The translations under genes were made by a program, and so were the position numbers. From Chrysoperla carnea (taxonomy: Eukaryota > Arthropoda > Insecta > Neuroptera > Chrysopidae), in NCBI RefSeq assembly GCF_905475395.1, contig NC_058341.1, positions 35,479,501-35,543,500 on the forward strand: 64,000 bases of DNA. The letters run 5' to 3'. Shown here in pieces: positions 1 through 13,206 of the stretch (the stretch's first letter is position 1; every line of letters begins with the position of its first letter). The notes under the pieces were generated by a model. The model did not search any database and had not been told where the DNA came from. It worked only from the letters and a program-made list of their open reading frames with translations.

Positions 1-3000
1 AACAAGTCCATCATGTATCTTATATATATTACTCTAGCAAGCTATGTTCTGTCCTACCCTTATCTTCCTAATTCCTTTATTGAAGTGAAAACTTCTTTAA
101 CAATGTTGGGCACTTTTGGTAGAGGAAAATGTTATAGGTTCGCGTCACCGACATGGTGTGAGCGCGCCGACATGCTGTGCGACTGTGCGAGACGCTTTTT
201 GGATGGGTGAAATCTCGTGCGTTCGCGTCACCGACAAGCTTATAGCAGTATATCTGTAGCTATACAGCTGACATATTGTTTAACATTAGTGCTGCGTATA
301 TAAAAAGTACATTGAAATTTATGTAAATACAAATACTATCCACAAATCATATGATTGTATTATTAATTGTTATTTCAATTGAATTGTATTTATATTTTGT
401 CATAATATTGTAAAGCCCGTAATATATTAAAATAATGAAAACCATATAAACATGCATATAATTGTTGCACGGAGTGTCAATAGATGTGAAAACCAGATTG
501 ATGTTTATAATTTTAATTCAAATATTATGAAAGTTCACTTCTATCGGCAATCCCTATGACTGCCAATTTTTTTATTATTATTCCTAGGTTTGGCAAAACA
601 TATTCTTACGCTCTAAAAATATACCGCTTAGGAGAAAACACGCTAGACAAATAATTTATATAAATTTAATAAGTAATACTAGTTTACTACTAAACTAAAC
701 GAAAAAATATCATAAATTGATATAAATTTAATAAGTTTACTAGGCAAACATGTTACACAGATGTGCTATAGATTTAAGAACTTTTGATTTTTTTTACCAC
801 TTTTCTAGGAAATTTGTTGTTTGTTGTTTTTAGCCACGGGTACAGTGTAGCCACGAGTTATGGTATCTACGGTAGCAGAATTCCACACGGGTCGAGCTAG
901 TATTCTATATTATTTATATCATATTTACATTTCAAGTCTTTTATATTCAAGTTATATTTATTTGATTGGATTATAAAACGACTTAAATAATCCAAATGTA
1001 AATAGATACGTAATATATACTATTTAGTATTAACTAAATATTAACTAAAACTATAATGTCCGGCGAATAAGTTACAAAATTTTCTCAAACATATACATAC
1101 TACTTTACTTAACAAAGTGTTTATTTTATTGGTTAAATTTAATAGTGGATATAACTCCTTAACTATTGCCTTTTGTAAAAAAGTATATAAGGCAGTTTCA
1201 ACTTAACACTACCTAAAGGACACGCTGTTAAGCTATGTCCATCGATTCATGGGCACCTTGTATAAAATATCTTAAGAGTTTAACTTTTTATATGATAAAT
1301 TAATCAAATTATCCAAAAATCTTAAAACTAAGTCGCATTAATAAATCCATTAAACATATGGTACCTGTAATAATGATTAAAATTGAATAGACGATTATAT
1401 CTTTAATAAAATAAAGTTTGGTATATGAAAACAGCCGGTAAACTAAGCACTTTAACTCATTGCTGTGTTACTTAATACAATTTTAAAAGAAAAGAAAATT
1501 TCCTCAGTTTATTTATCAAATTCTCTCTTATTTCAGGCAAGCTTATTTATGACGGATCCGTTCTTGCTCATTAGTCTAATAGAAGATAATTTAATTATAA
1601 ATGCAAAAATCGTTTTGCATTTATTATTAAATTATCTTCTATTAGACCAAAAAATTATTTCGTATTTCTTATTTGAAATACTAACTTATTCAAAAGCTAA
1701 ACGTTATGATTTTGAACGAATAGTTTCCAATCGTTACGTCATTTTTTTTATTTTTTTTATTTCGTATGAATTTTTAGTGAGCAACATCGTTTTTCTGTAT
1801 CAAAATAAGCTAAGTATCTTTTTATGAAATCTAGATTGTTTGACGAACCCAAATTTAAGCGTTGCTTTCAAAATGGAATGAAATGGTATAAAATTTTTAT
1901 TTAGAATAAGTACCAAACGCCGTTAGTTTAAATTTTAGAATGGTTCAATTAACTTGGCGTAATTGTAATGGTGTAAGTATATATGGGAAAAATATAATTG
2001 TTCAATCAATTCTTCCTTATGATGATGCTAGATTTTATGGAATTTCATGGATTCCTTTTATACTCAGTTTACCAACGACCTATTCAAAGTGTAATGAGTA
2101 TTGTAAATATTGAACGGAACTAAAATTACTTAATTAGAATATTTATAATGTTGTAATACTTGGCTAATGGTGTGTAAATTTATATAAATAAAATATAAAT
2201 ACAAAATCTGTGAATACCGTTTTCTTGTTTCAAATAAAACTTTAAATAATTAATATTATTTTAAGCTGACATTGCATCGGCTTTATTTTCTTTAGAAATT
2301 TTGAATACTATTACTGTGAAAATGTGAATACATTTTTTCATAGGACAATCGTTGGCTTCGAATGGAACAACGATAATACGCTTAATTTGGGATTCAGCGT
2401 AAAATAAATAGAAGTATATTAAGAAACCATAGTAACTTACAGCAAAACTGTTCAAATACATGAATGAACTGTCCAATACAAAATAACCTGCTCATTTAAT
2501 GGGTTAATAATTCCATTAATCTATGCTTTTGTTTTTAAGATTTAGGTCTGCTTATGACCACCATGATGAATACTCATTTTTTGTTTTTCCAATAACTAGA
2601 TTTTCCCAATTTTAGAATTGTCACTGATTTGTTAAATTTCAAGTTACGTTTGTTAAATTAAAATCATTAGCTAGATTAAACAGAATTAGTCCTTCTTAAT
2701 AAATATAAAAAGGTAACTTATGGCATTGATTTGGTGGGAGCGCAGTTAACTGCATTAAACATATCTTTTTATAATAGAATTGAATTTATTTAGCGCCGCC
2801 ACCAAAATTCTAAAATCTAAATAACATTTATTCTTGCTCTAGATTTTTCAATCGTTAATTCAATGTCGAGTTTTTATAAATTTCTTCAATGATAAAATAT
2901 TTTCTTTTATTTACACTTTGTAGTTCTTTGTAGGCCATAGAAAATGTTTATTATTAAATCACTATAAATACAAATATTGTCGGAAGTTTTTAGTAATGCC

Positions 3001-3985
3001 GAAAATTTTGATTTTATTATCCTTATTTGATAGTAGACAAGAAAAGAAAGCAGATGTGTTACAAGCTAGAAAATTTTCCCAAAAGTAGATAATCATATTT
3101 CCAAGATAAAAAATCACCTTGTAGATCGAATATATAGATCATTGTGACGTTTGTCAGTCATTAACAATATGCAATTAATAGAAAATGAACTTTGTAATGT
3201 AATTGACATTATAATTTTCCACACAAGAGTTAAAATCATACACGAAAATTGACTAAATGTGGGTCAAGTGCATGCAATATTGCACGCCCCGTACTGGGTG
3301 ATCTTTATTTTAAATTAGTGCAGCAAGGTACTCAAAAAAATAAATCAAATAATTTATTTTTAGGTTACAAGACTATCCTTTCAAATAATAAAAATCCTTA
3401 AGAACTTCCCATTGATTCGGTTTTTTGGACCTAACAGTATATACCTTCATTCTTTTAATTGACAGGAACGTTAAAAACGCAGAAAAATTCCATACCGTCT
3501 CACAAATTCACCTATCATCATTTCGTCGTCCAAATTGCAGATATTTCGAAAAAAGAAAATTGTGTTGTATGCAGGAACCTAACAAATTTCCTATTATTCC
3601 ATTCAGTGAAATTCTTTTACCCCTTTTACTGCCTTCTCTAAAACATCAGTTAGAAAATGGGGCACTGGGGCCTTGCATCATCTTACAATCTAAATGATTT
3701 ATAAAAAGAATTCAAAAATTAAATTACCTTTGATAATGAATCCTAATACATTGAGCGTTGTTTATACATGAAGTTCAGATATCCGAATAACAATTTGACA
3801 AGAAATATTTTGGAAACTTATCAAAAATTTCGTGGACTTTAATTGATAGTTAATAAAAGACTTTTATTAAAATAATTACATTAGTCAATAATCAACAATC
3901 AACCGTGTAACTAATGATAAAAACTAAAGTGAATTAAATAACAACAAGAAAATTTTCATTCTTAAGTGAATATTTTGTTTTCAAA
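1..3985. other. Upstream intergenic region and 5' flank of exon 1a
   Basis: No gene is recognised. The left end holds a slightly GC-richer block (about 130-240) with a 16-bp direct repeat. A possible Helitron-like tail ends CGAGCTAG near 899, and a 74-bp near-palindrome lies at 1574-1647. Open frames at 1465-1827 and 3425-3697 lack a convincing start and family resemblance. The last 150 bases should contain the promoter and 5' UTR of exon 1a, including TTAGTCAATAAT at 3881-3892. Confidence 0.6.
1574..1647. repeat. 74-bp near-perfect palindrome
   Basis: The arms start GTCTAATAGAAGATAATTTA and the second arm is the reverse complement, ending TAAATTATCTTCTATTAGAC. Only about one arm position mismatches and the centre is AAATCG. 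As RNA it would form a long hairpin. It lies inside an open frame at 1465-1827 that I do not regard as a gene. It may be a tiny foldback element. Confidence 0.85.
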
Positions 3986-4067
3986 ATGGCTAAACTTGAA
4001 GAAGTTTTCAACAAAAAATACCAATTGTCATCAAGTGAAAATTTTGATGATTACATGAAAGCTGTTG
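3986..4067 (+). CDS. FABP gene, alternative first coding exon 1a
   Basis: First coding exon of an intracellular fatty-acid-binding protein (cytosolic lipid carrier of the lipocalin/calycin superfamily). It encodes 27 residues starting MAKLEEVFNKKY plus the first base of a Gly codon. It contains the complete family signature: K-x-Y-x-L, then SENFDDYMKAV. The ATG is chosen because it sets the usual short FABP N-terminus. The exon ends at a strong donor, G|GTGAGTT at 4068. Joined to 38138 it reads in frame as KAVG-VGLVTRKMGN, exactly the family's usual continuation, and the full product is 137 residues. It is followed by an intron of about 34 kb, or is skipped when exon 1b or 1c is used. It is intact and looks functional. 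That it is expressed as an alternative first exon is inferred from the layout. A dead relic of a duplicated gene is possible but less likely given the clean ATG, phase and donor. Confidence 0.88.
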
Positions 4068-4597
4068 GTGAGTTAACATTTATTTTCAAACTTCCATGGC
4101 ATTTGATTTTTTAAGCAATTAGATACATTTTCCTGAACTTCCATTATCGCTAGTCATCCGCTTTTTGAGTTTGAGTTTGGCCATGATCGCCCATTGATAA
4201 TAAAGAAAAATTTGTAACAGTAGAATTTAGCAGAATTTAATTTTTCTACAAGTAGCGCTTTCATCTACTGGCTAGAAAAATTAATAAATTAATTTGGGAA
4301 GTCAAAACATTTCATAGCATATTGACTTATTACTGAGAATATATAGAGTACTGCTTCCCAATTGGTTTCTTCTTTGGAATGTTTGAATTTCAACAACGAA
4401 AAAAAAAAAAAATTTCCAAAGGTTTAAACAAAAAAAATCGCATCTAATCTATTTATTTAGATCATGCTTTCACAATTTCGGAAATATTTCCAATAAAATA
4501 AAACTAAACCTTTTGTAAACATATTTTTAATAAACAATTGATATTTTTGACGATCACAAACATGCATATTAACTCGATCTTAGTCAAAAAAAAAACT

Positions 4598-5245
4598 CAA
4601 TTTTCGTAAAAACGTTTATTTTGATAGTACAAATGTTGTTTCTTAAGTCACAAATGAAAATGAACTTAGATATCCAAGGCCAAAGGTCGCGAAAATCAGT
4701 TTTTTAATAATATTTCGTTTCCTTTGCCTTTAATCGTATTTACATTTATGATAAAATTGTAAAAGATAAAATTCTCTACAAATTTTGTCTGAAACCTTAT
4801 TTATACGTTGGACTGGGTATACGTACCTAAGTACAGGGTCAATATTTATAAATATAAGGTATTCAATAATTAGTTATGTAGTATATACTTAATTATTCAT
4901 TAAATACTACTTAAATAATTATTTAAAACCTTATATTTATAAATATTAACTCAGCATTAAAGTACCTTAAACTGAGCGCTCCATCTTCTGCGCTATCTAT
5001 TTTAAAAACGGTTCAAGACACACACAAATTTTCAGCCAAAATTTATGGAAAATTTTGTCCTCTACAACTATTATAATAAATATAAATACGAATGAAGGCA
5101 ACGGAAACGAGATATTATCAAAAAACTGATTTTTGTTAACTTTTGCCTTGAATATCTAAGGACGTGCACACGTGACCCATATGTGACTTTTGCATCATCT
5201 GAGATAATATTTTTACGATCAAAATAAAGGTTTGAACAAAATTTC
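4598..5245. mobile_element. Nested foldback (inverted-repeat) element
   Basis: Outer arms at about 4612-4790 and 5030-5235 are diverged reverse complements. Shared words include TTTATTTTGAT, TTAGATAT.CAAGGC, AAAATCAGTTTTTT.ATAATAT and TCGTATTTA. Between them sits a second palindrome, 4841-4947, whose ends are a perfect 20-bp inverted pair, AATATTTATAAATATAAGGT and its complement. No coding capacity was seen. It is probably a non-autonomous DNA element. Target duplication was not identified, so the exact ends are approximate. Confidence 0.7.
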
Positions 5246-6479
5246 AGCTTAATCCGTTAGATTCCGAGAGTCAACCCTAAGATGATTGGAGTAATATAGT
5301 TTTTGAGACATTTATTTTGAAACTAAATAAGCAATAAATTCCTATTCTAAAAAAACTCGACGTCTATGTTAAAATTAATTACAAAAAATGGATCAATAGT
5401 CGGGCAAATATTTCAGAATTGGTTATTTTTTTCTAGTTTAATAATAAACACTGTTTATATTTATCATAATATTTATTAGACCAGCATTCTACGGCGTTCG
5501 TATATCGAAAATTTTTTATCGAAAATTATTCACAATAATATTAAATGAAAAATGAAACAATCACAAACCGATTGCCAAATGATTTCAGCCACCCATTCTC
5601 CTAAACAAAATAACACTTAACGAAAATTTTTCGTTTCTAAAGTTGCATATGTTGCAGTTGCTATATAACGAATTGTTACGTTTTACTCTCAAAGTTTTTT
5701 ATTTATTTATATAAACAAAAATTTTCAAATTTACCGGTTTCGCACTAAAAATTTCTATATTATGAGACTGATGGCGAATCCAAACCAAAGGAAACGGAAA
5801 TACCATTGGATAGTAATTTGGTTAATGACTATCTCTTATGGATATTCTGATAAGTTCTGAAGATTTTTTACTTGAAAACTCTAAGGCTGTATATAGATCT
5901 ATAAGTGAGTATTTTTCTAACACTTCTTCATGATAGACGTATATGCTTGAATTTTTAATTATCGTTACTCAAGTGTCAAATAAATTCTAAATGTATAAAC
6001 AAGAATAAATTGGTAAAAGTTCTGCGATTCATTTTCTTCTGTTTATTAGCCGGTTCAGATTATTGACCATCAAATATTTAACTGAGAATAATAAAAGTAG
6101 CTTATCCAATTTATTTCGAAACATCGGCACCGCTTTATTCTAGACTTAGTACCTATTTATGATGAATATTGCCAAGTTCTTTTCACTAATAACACATAAG
6201 TAAATAGTATTTTAGATTATAGTTCAAAGTCTTAAGTCTAAATTTTATTTTAATTCATATTACTCTAGTTTTTCTTTTACAGATTATTTAATGATTCTTT
6301 TATTTATAAATGTAACAAAAATAGTAATATCTTATTTCGTAATACAAAAGAATAGTATTTTTAAAGAATAACTCTATTGGAAAAATAATTTTGTGATGCG
6401 ATAACAGGAGGCATAAATGGAATATTTAAACTGGGTTTTAATAGGTGTTCAATAAAACGATATTGATTTATTTTTTTTA

Positions 6480-6800
6480 AACAAGTTAAAACAAACAATG
6501 GACTGAGTTAATTGTTAAAATACTCTGTATAGAGAGTGTTTCATGTCAGTGCTTGAATTATTATTTTTATGAATTAGAAAAGTTTAGAAATCAAACAAAA
6601 AAAATGAACATTTATTTGGTTTTCGAAAATTTTCGAAAGTATTTTCCAAAGTGTTTTGGAGAAAGTTTCACAAGACCATTAGTTGAAGCTACCTGCAAAT
6701 TTTTAACTATCTATCTTTTTTAGTTTTGGACAAAATGGTAGCCAAAGTTTTGGCCTAATTTGCCCCTTACAGGTGAACAGTGACGATTACAAACTGGGCA
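6480..6800 (+). repeat. Diverged partial copy of dispersed repeat family A
   Basis: It begins ACAAGTTAAAACAAACAATG, then GACTGAGTTAATTGTT, matching the head of the full copies at 7373, 22457 and 55533. A later patch (ACAGGTGAACAGTGACG...TTACAAA) matches their middle. The rest is too diverged to align by eye. Confidence 0.5.
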
Positions 6801-7372
6801 CATTTTCCAATTTATTGTTCATTAATGAGAAGTGAAGCTTTTGCAATCATATTTTCAATTTGAGTAATAATTTCGATCCCTTTTCGTTGCAGTTCTGTCA
6901 TTTATTGGCTACTGAAAATACAAATCATCTCCTGACCAACTGCCGAAACTAATTTTATTCACACATCGTCATTATTAAAATAAATTAAAATTAATGATTA
7001 ATTTCGTTGGTATCTTAATCAATATTCTTCTTATAATAAAAAAACTGTACCCCCTACTGAAAAAAAAACTTCAATGATTGTTGAACAATTCACTATTATA
7101 TTTTAATGTATATTAGTAGTAAATAACAAATATAAAAAAAAACCCTTGGGCTTTTATATTCTAATTCATACTAATAAAAAGACATTTTAATATACCGGGT
7201 GTAACAAATGTTCGGGTTTACACCGCTCAATTTCCGGAATAAACGAATAAATTTTTATAAATATTGCGTTCAAAAGAGGAAATCGTATGAAAATCTTGAA
7301 TATCAATTTCTTGAATATTCAAAATCTTGAATATTTGTATTTGTACGTCTTTTCATTCGATATGAAAAAGAA

Positions 7373-7937
7373 ACAAGTGAAAACAAAGAATTGACTGAGT
7401 TAATTGTTGAAATACCATGTAGAGACAGTTTTGATGACTATCACATTATATACATATACATACACGTCAAATATACATAACTTATATTTCCATATAATAC
7501 GTTCTATATGCAATTCGTGCCTAATTTGCACCCTGGCGGATAAACAGTGAAGTTTACGAGAAATGTTACAAACAAAAGTTGTGAATTTTTTTATAAGGAA
7601 CATTTTTTATATTTAAACTTTTGTTCTATCTCTAACGGTTTACAAGATGGATCCTACGGGCCCAAGAGCCAATTGACCTATGTTGCTCATTTACAAATAC
7701 GTAATCACTTTTTACGTCCTGAGTACGCTATAAAAATTTCAGATTGATATCTTTTTTCGTTTTTGAGTTATCATGTCCACAGTCGGACGGACGGACAGAC
7801 AACCGGAAATGGACAAATTAGGTGATTTTATGAACTCATATACCAAAATTTTGTTGGTAGCATCAATACTTTTAAGCTTTACAAACTTGGGACTAAACTT
7901 AATATACTATGTATTTTTCATATACATGGTATAAAAA
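7373..7937 (+). repeat. Dispersed repeat family A, full copy
   Basis: Head ACAAGTGAAAACAAAGAATT followed by GACTGAGTTAATTGTTGAAA. The body includes GTTCTATCTCTAACGGTTTA, a GGACGGACGGACAGACAACC tract and AAACTTGGGACTAAACTTAA. The tail is CATATACATGGTATAAAAA. The same order is seen at 22457, 55533 and, reversed, 35121. No terminal inverted repeats or protein-coding frame were seen, and its class is unknown. Short open frames within it are not genes. Confidence 0.85.
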
Positions 7938-8646
7938 TGCGTAATTTTTGAGTTACAGGCTCTACTCGACCTATATTTTCCAAATAGCATAAAAACTGTA
8001 AAGCCCATTTCAAGGCAGAATCAAGAAAAAGTCACCCATATCTGTCATTATAGCAGTGTCTTACTTCATCGTTTAACCACGTTTAATCATTTCACCTAAC
8101 ATATCGTTTTATTTACAAGAAGGTATAACATCCATTTTTGAATAGTGTCCTCTTTTGTTTGATATCTGTTTAAAATTTGACTTTCTTGATTACATACATA
8201 GGTGTATAACGTAGTAAAATGGCGGCTACTATTTGAAAGCTTTGAATTGAATTTTTAAATTTATTTTATTATTTTATGAACTAAACTAAAATTTTGCGAC
8301 TGCTTTGCCTAAGCTCGAAATATATTATATATTATCTAAATAATATATTTTTACATAATTTCTCGTATAGGGTAAAGTACCTACCCTATAACCTATGTTA
8401 TTAAATTCAGTGCCAACACCAAGTTCTTGGATTTGTTTCCACAAACTTACATTTTCATCTACCTTCATTGAATTACATATTGTTACACCCAGTAATATTG
8501 GTGCTGTTGTATTATTACAACGCACACTGGAATCAAACCATACTACATATATACCAAATACTACTAACTCAATTCAACTAGAATACAAAAAACTGGTCGC
8601 AGTGGTAGTTGTATTACAAGCACCGGTTTCACATTCTCTCCTTCGT

Positions 8647-8712
8647 TATAATATCAGCGTCGCGTCGTGTTTTCATCCAGTCCATCCAACGCGTTCTTTC
8701 ATAATATTCAGT
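8647..8712 (+). promoter_or_regulatory. Candidate core promoter of FABP exon 1b
   Basis: TATAAT at 8647 lies 32 bases before the A of a TCCAGTCC initiator-like site (8676-8683). A cleaner TTCAGTATT lies at 8707-8715 without a good TATA box. The block around 8650-8695 has a local cluster of CpGs (GCGTCGCGTCG) that is unusual for this window. Placement is about 100-130 bases before the ATG of exon 1b. This is weak, motif-only support. Confidence 0.3.
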
Positions 8713-8807
8713 ATTACTCTAAATATCACGAGATTAACATCAAATAAAACACCGGTGTTTCTTCTAAAAATTTATTAAGTTGTCAAAAAACTAAATTTTA
8801 AATAAAA

Positions 8808-8889
8808 ATGGCATCATTAGAAGCAGTTTTAAATAAAAAATACAAATTATCATCCAGTGAAAATTTTGATGATTTTATGAAACAGCTCG
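8808..8889 (+). CDS. FABP gene, alternative first coding exon 1b
   Basis: Second version of the FABP N-terminal exon, 82 nt like exon 1a and ending in the same phase. It encodes MASLEAVLNKKYKL, then SSSENFDDFMKQL, plus the first base of Gly. The whole FABP signature is present. It differs from exon 1a at helix positions (Phe for Tyr and Gln-Leu for Ala-Val at the end), which lie in the first helix of the ligand-portal cap in known FABP structures. The donor is G|GTGAGTT at 8890. Spliced to 38138 it gives a 137-residue protein. The upstream 200 bp is less AT-rich and has several CpGs, which fits a separate promoter. Use as a mutually exclusive first exon is inference. Confidence 0.88.
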
Positions 8890-11800
8890 GTGAGTTTCCT
8901 ATTTTTTTTTTTGGCATTATACGCATGCTCTATATATATGAATTTAAATTTTAAAAAGTATTTTATTTTATCAATTTTGAAAAAAAATATAATCCAAGTA
9001 ATACCCTTTTTTTTTGTTTACATAGTTCATTAAACTTTGAATTGTTTGATTATTGATTGCCAAAAAATGTTTGTAAGGTTAAGGTCATTTAATTTTTATT
9101 CATGGTTTTTTTAAATTATATTTTTTATTTATTGTTTAACATAATTTTTAACCGATACATGTGTTTGTTGCATAATTATGTTGCATAATAACCATCAAAA
9201 GGGGACATTAAAATGTTTAAAATGTTGTAAATAATCTCAAAAATTTTACGTTAAAAATATTTAAATTGTTGTTATGGTAATTTATTCGAAAATGAAATAA
9301 TTTAAAATGTGATATCCACGTGGGAACCAAAAATTATTAACATTAAGTGTTAGCTGTTATCTGCCCGCATCACTTGAATTTTATTTATTATTTAAATAAT
9401 GGAGTAAAACACAAATGGCGCCAAAAAATGAGTGCATATACTTAATTTACCATGGGCTGCATTTATAATATCTCAAATACTACAAGTTCTTCGAATGCTA
9501 CTCTATACTAATCAATATATGCTGTAATAAATATACACACACCCTTACCTCTGCACAAAATCACAACCACCTATTGCTATGAATCATGTTTAATGACATG
9601 GGCCTTGGTGTACAGTAATCCTGGGTTTTCTTTTGATGATAAAAAAGATTAATGAAAGTATCTATGCATTGATGGTGGAAGCGACAGGAAGACAATGCAG
9701 TTTATAGTAGAATATACTTATTTATTTACTTTGAGCATAAAGTAACTCTGCAAGTTTGCATTATTCCTCATGAAATACAATTATTCCGTGACATAGTACC
9801 TTTTTTTTGTTAACTGATTAATACACACTTGAAACTTCGTGAATAGTAATTTTGGCGAGTCTACCAAACTTTCTATGACTTTTTTCGAAAGTGTTGTGTT
9901 TTTAAATGAGCATGATAGGGTCAAACACTATGACCACTTGATAACAATAATAATTATTAAACAGTATAATATTTTGTCCGTCAAAAATATTGCACCAATG
10001 ACCTTGCCTACCGCCTCGAACAAGCCTAACTTAAGTATTTTTGTTTTTAATACATACATATGGTTCACTAATTTGAAAATGCGCAGCTCTTTTGAAAAAA
10101 GTCGTAAAGAGAAAGTTTGGTAGACTGCTCAAAAGTAAATCTCTCACGAAGTTTCAAGTATGTATTGATCATTTAACTAAAAAAGTAACACTGAGTGTAA
10201 CTTTTTCGGGTACGTTTCTTACGAAATATTAAAACAATGGATGTTAGATAATTATTAAATATACATGAAACAAGAAATTTTTTAAATTAAGATAATTACC
10301 TGTTTACTATTTTACAAAGTTTTTTGCTCTTTTGAATTTATTCAATAGAGATTATTATTGTTCATGTGTTTCTTAGGTAACCGACTTTTTTTTCTGATTC
10401 GGTAGATAATTATGTATTGAATGAAATAAATATTACCGGGTGTCTTAACAATTACAATCATGAAACCCGCGAAAATTCGAATGTAAAATATTTGGCTGAT
10501 CACTTATCCTGTACATTTTCTCGAAATTAGTTTGAATTTTATGCCATATTATTTTAACATTTTTCGATAACCTACAGTTAATCGCCAATCTGGAACATAG
10601 TCAAGAAAAAGTACTAGTTGCAAGAAAACATGGTAGCAAGTAAATATGTTCTTGATTCTAGAAAATTTTTACTTGCTATACTTATTTTCTTAAATTAACA
10701 ATTGAAATCGTTGACTCAAGAAATATTAACTTGTTATTTTTATTGTGTAGGAAATATTATTAATTTTAGTTCGATTTATTTTATTCTTGTGTCAATATTG
10801 CTAACCGAACTAGCATAGAATGTGTGAATTGATTTAATCGGGGTATATCTTAGTCAAATTCGTTAAATAACCTGTTAACTATTATCTATATTTTTTAAAG
10901 TAGCTATGGTAGTATAGTGCACCATTTTCATTTTTTGCTTCAAACTAACGTCTTCATAATAGTTAAATGTATTCAGTACCTCCATCGTATTTTAGTTTTA
11001 TAAATCATGTTTATCTTTTTAAAATTGTGTTTAAAACGGCTATTGAAGCATCTACACAGCCTGGAAATCCCAAGAAGAGAAGTATAAGATTTACATTATT
11101 GATTGATTCAATTCATTGATGAATTGATTCAATTCATAAAATTCACGGCCACTCAGTATCTTTTTTTTTTTCATTATTACATTAAAGTTATTTTGAAAAA
11201 AAAATAACTCAAATTTTTTTGTTTTCGATATTTTAAAAATTGAATTAGTTTTTTTTTATATAATAAAATAACATTTTATAATAAAAATAATAATTTTATT
11301 TTACGTGTCATTAACTATATTTTTCAATATTTTAAAAAATTCAACTTTCAAGGTTTTTGAAATATATTGTTCAGTAACTAATGTGTTGTATGTTGGAATG
11401 CTGTTTTAAACTATAGCCAGGGTTGCCGAATCTCATGATTTAAGAGGTCGATATCATGCTTGTTTATCCATTCTACCGACTTATCGCTTTTTTTCTAAAA
11501 GAATCCAAACTAAATTTCATCTGAATCCCTATATATTCACATCTATGAATGTATCGGCTATAACGACTATCGATTATAACGACCATAAATATGGGTCACT
11601 TAAATGTTGTTATAAGCGATTTTAACTATATAGTGATATTTTATTGATTATTTAAGGGTTTTCTTCATATTCGATTCTTAGCTATAACTTAGAATAGAAA
11701 TACTCAACTTATCATTAAATGACCCCGATTTTCGTATTTTTTTGGATCAAAATTACGCTATTCTCTATATAACAAGTTTTATTAAACTCTGAAATGAAAA

Positions 11801-12989
11801 GTTGTTTGTAATATTTTTTAAAGAGAAAATATTTTCTTTTTTTAAGAAAATTGCAAAGAATCGACAAAAATCAACTTTCATCTGCAATTTCGATAAGTCA
11901 GTGTACATTTTGGGTTCAATTTCTCGATTGAACTAGTTTTGACCCAAAAAAGAACAAAATCGGGTTTATTTTACGATTACATGCATAATGTCTGAAATAT
12001 AGTTCACCCAGAAAATTTAAGAATAAACATCATCTGAATCGTCATCATCATCATGATGTCTTCGAAATCATCTGAATCGGATTCTGAATTCATAAAAAAC
12101 CTCCATTTTGAGAAAGAAATCTATGGAAACTGAGAAAGAAATCTATGGTTTTTTTTAATATATCTCAATTGAAAAGTATCATGGGGGAAAAATCAGAGAA
12201 ATATAATTCTAAAGAAAATAGGGAATAAGCTCTACTTTAGAAAGAATTCAGGAAATTCAATTTCAGTTGAATTTTATCAAAGTAATCAAAATGAACAGAT
12301 TTCCGGTGATACAAAACCACAAGAATGGTCTTAATAAATATATACTCAGTAGATTATCGAACGAAACCATATAAGAAATAAAATAAAATAAGCAAATAGT
12401 GCACAAGAAATTCTACTTGTTTTTTGCACTCCCCATATATATTTTTTGTGTATTTCCTTTTGATTCATTTATTTTAACCCTCTAGTTCGTGTCTTAAATT
12501 ACATAGTAAAATCAATAAAACTGCATTTACCTTTAACACTGAATATTAGTGTTAAAATTACATGTTTTGAAAAATACGAACCATATAGTTAAAATGTTAG
12601 CCGTCCCACTGTTTTGTTGTTTGGTGCTAGTTGATAAATCTAAAATAAACAATTTGAATACTTTGTATTTATTTTATTACATAAATTGTTATTATTTTTA
12701 TCAAAAATTACATTGTAATTATTTTAAAATTATTTACCTGCATAGGTATAAAACTAGTGTGCATTTTGAGTCATTTTTAGAGAGCTGCCCTATTTAGCAC
12801 ACTTATATATTATTATGGTATGTTGACATGTTTCAATGTAACGAGATTTTCACCCACTTCAAAACGTGGAATTGAGTTGAATCTTCACACACTTAACAAG
12901 GATCAGGATCTTCAGGAAGAACTTTTTTCTATACCAGAAAACAAAGTTGAACTAAAAAGTTGAAAATAAAAAATAGTTTAAAAAAAAAT

Positions 12990-13145
12990 AAAAAAACACG
13001 CTTTTGTAACCAGCTAAAATAAAAAGTAGAAAATAATTTCTATAAGTTAAAAAAAAATTGAATGATTTTCAGATGTATTTTTTTAACTTATAGATATTAT
13101 TTTCTACTTTTTAGTTCAGCTGGTTTCAAAAGCGTATTTTTTAAT
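12990..13145. mobile_element. Hairpin miniature element
   Basis: The left arm, with CGCTTTTGTAACCAGCT and AAAAAGTAGAAAATAATTTC, is repeated in reverse complement on the right (TATTATTTTCTACTTTTTAG, then AGCTGGTTTCAAAAGCG). The arms are about 60 bp with a short loop near 13060-13075. It is non-coding. The size and structure fit a miniature inverted-repeat element. Confidence 0.75.
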
Positions 13146-13206
13146 CATTATTTTTAAGTTTTAGAAATATGTGCTTACTTTAATAAGAAGACAATAGACT
13201 CTTCGG

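Larger units (their letters stand above)
4068..8807 (+). other. FABP intron between first exons 1a and 1b
   Basis: Intronic for exon 1a transcripts and promoter-bearing upstream DNA for exon 1b. It contains the nested foldback at 4598-5245, a diverged repeat copy near 6480-6800 and a full copy at 7373-7937. A fragment beginning TACCGGGTGTAACA near 7194 resembles the tip of a mariner-type miniature element. The frame at 8395-8778 lies directly upstream of exon 1b, has no ATG start at its 5' end and resembles no family I know. It is probably promoter/5' UTR DNA. No other coding signal was seen. Confidence 0.6.

Noticed and set aside
1465..1827. 120-codon open frame
   Set aside because: It runs through a 74-bp palindrome, is rich in Ile/Leu/Phe as expected from AT-rich DNA, lacks an ATG at its start and resembles no protein.
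8395..8778. 127-codon open frame just upstream of FABP exon 1b
   Set aside because: It starts at a non-ATG codon, has low-complexity composition with no family resemblance, and overlaps the probable promoter and 5' UTR of exon 1b.
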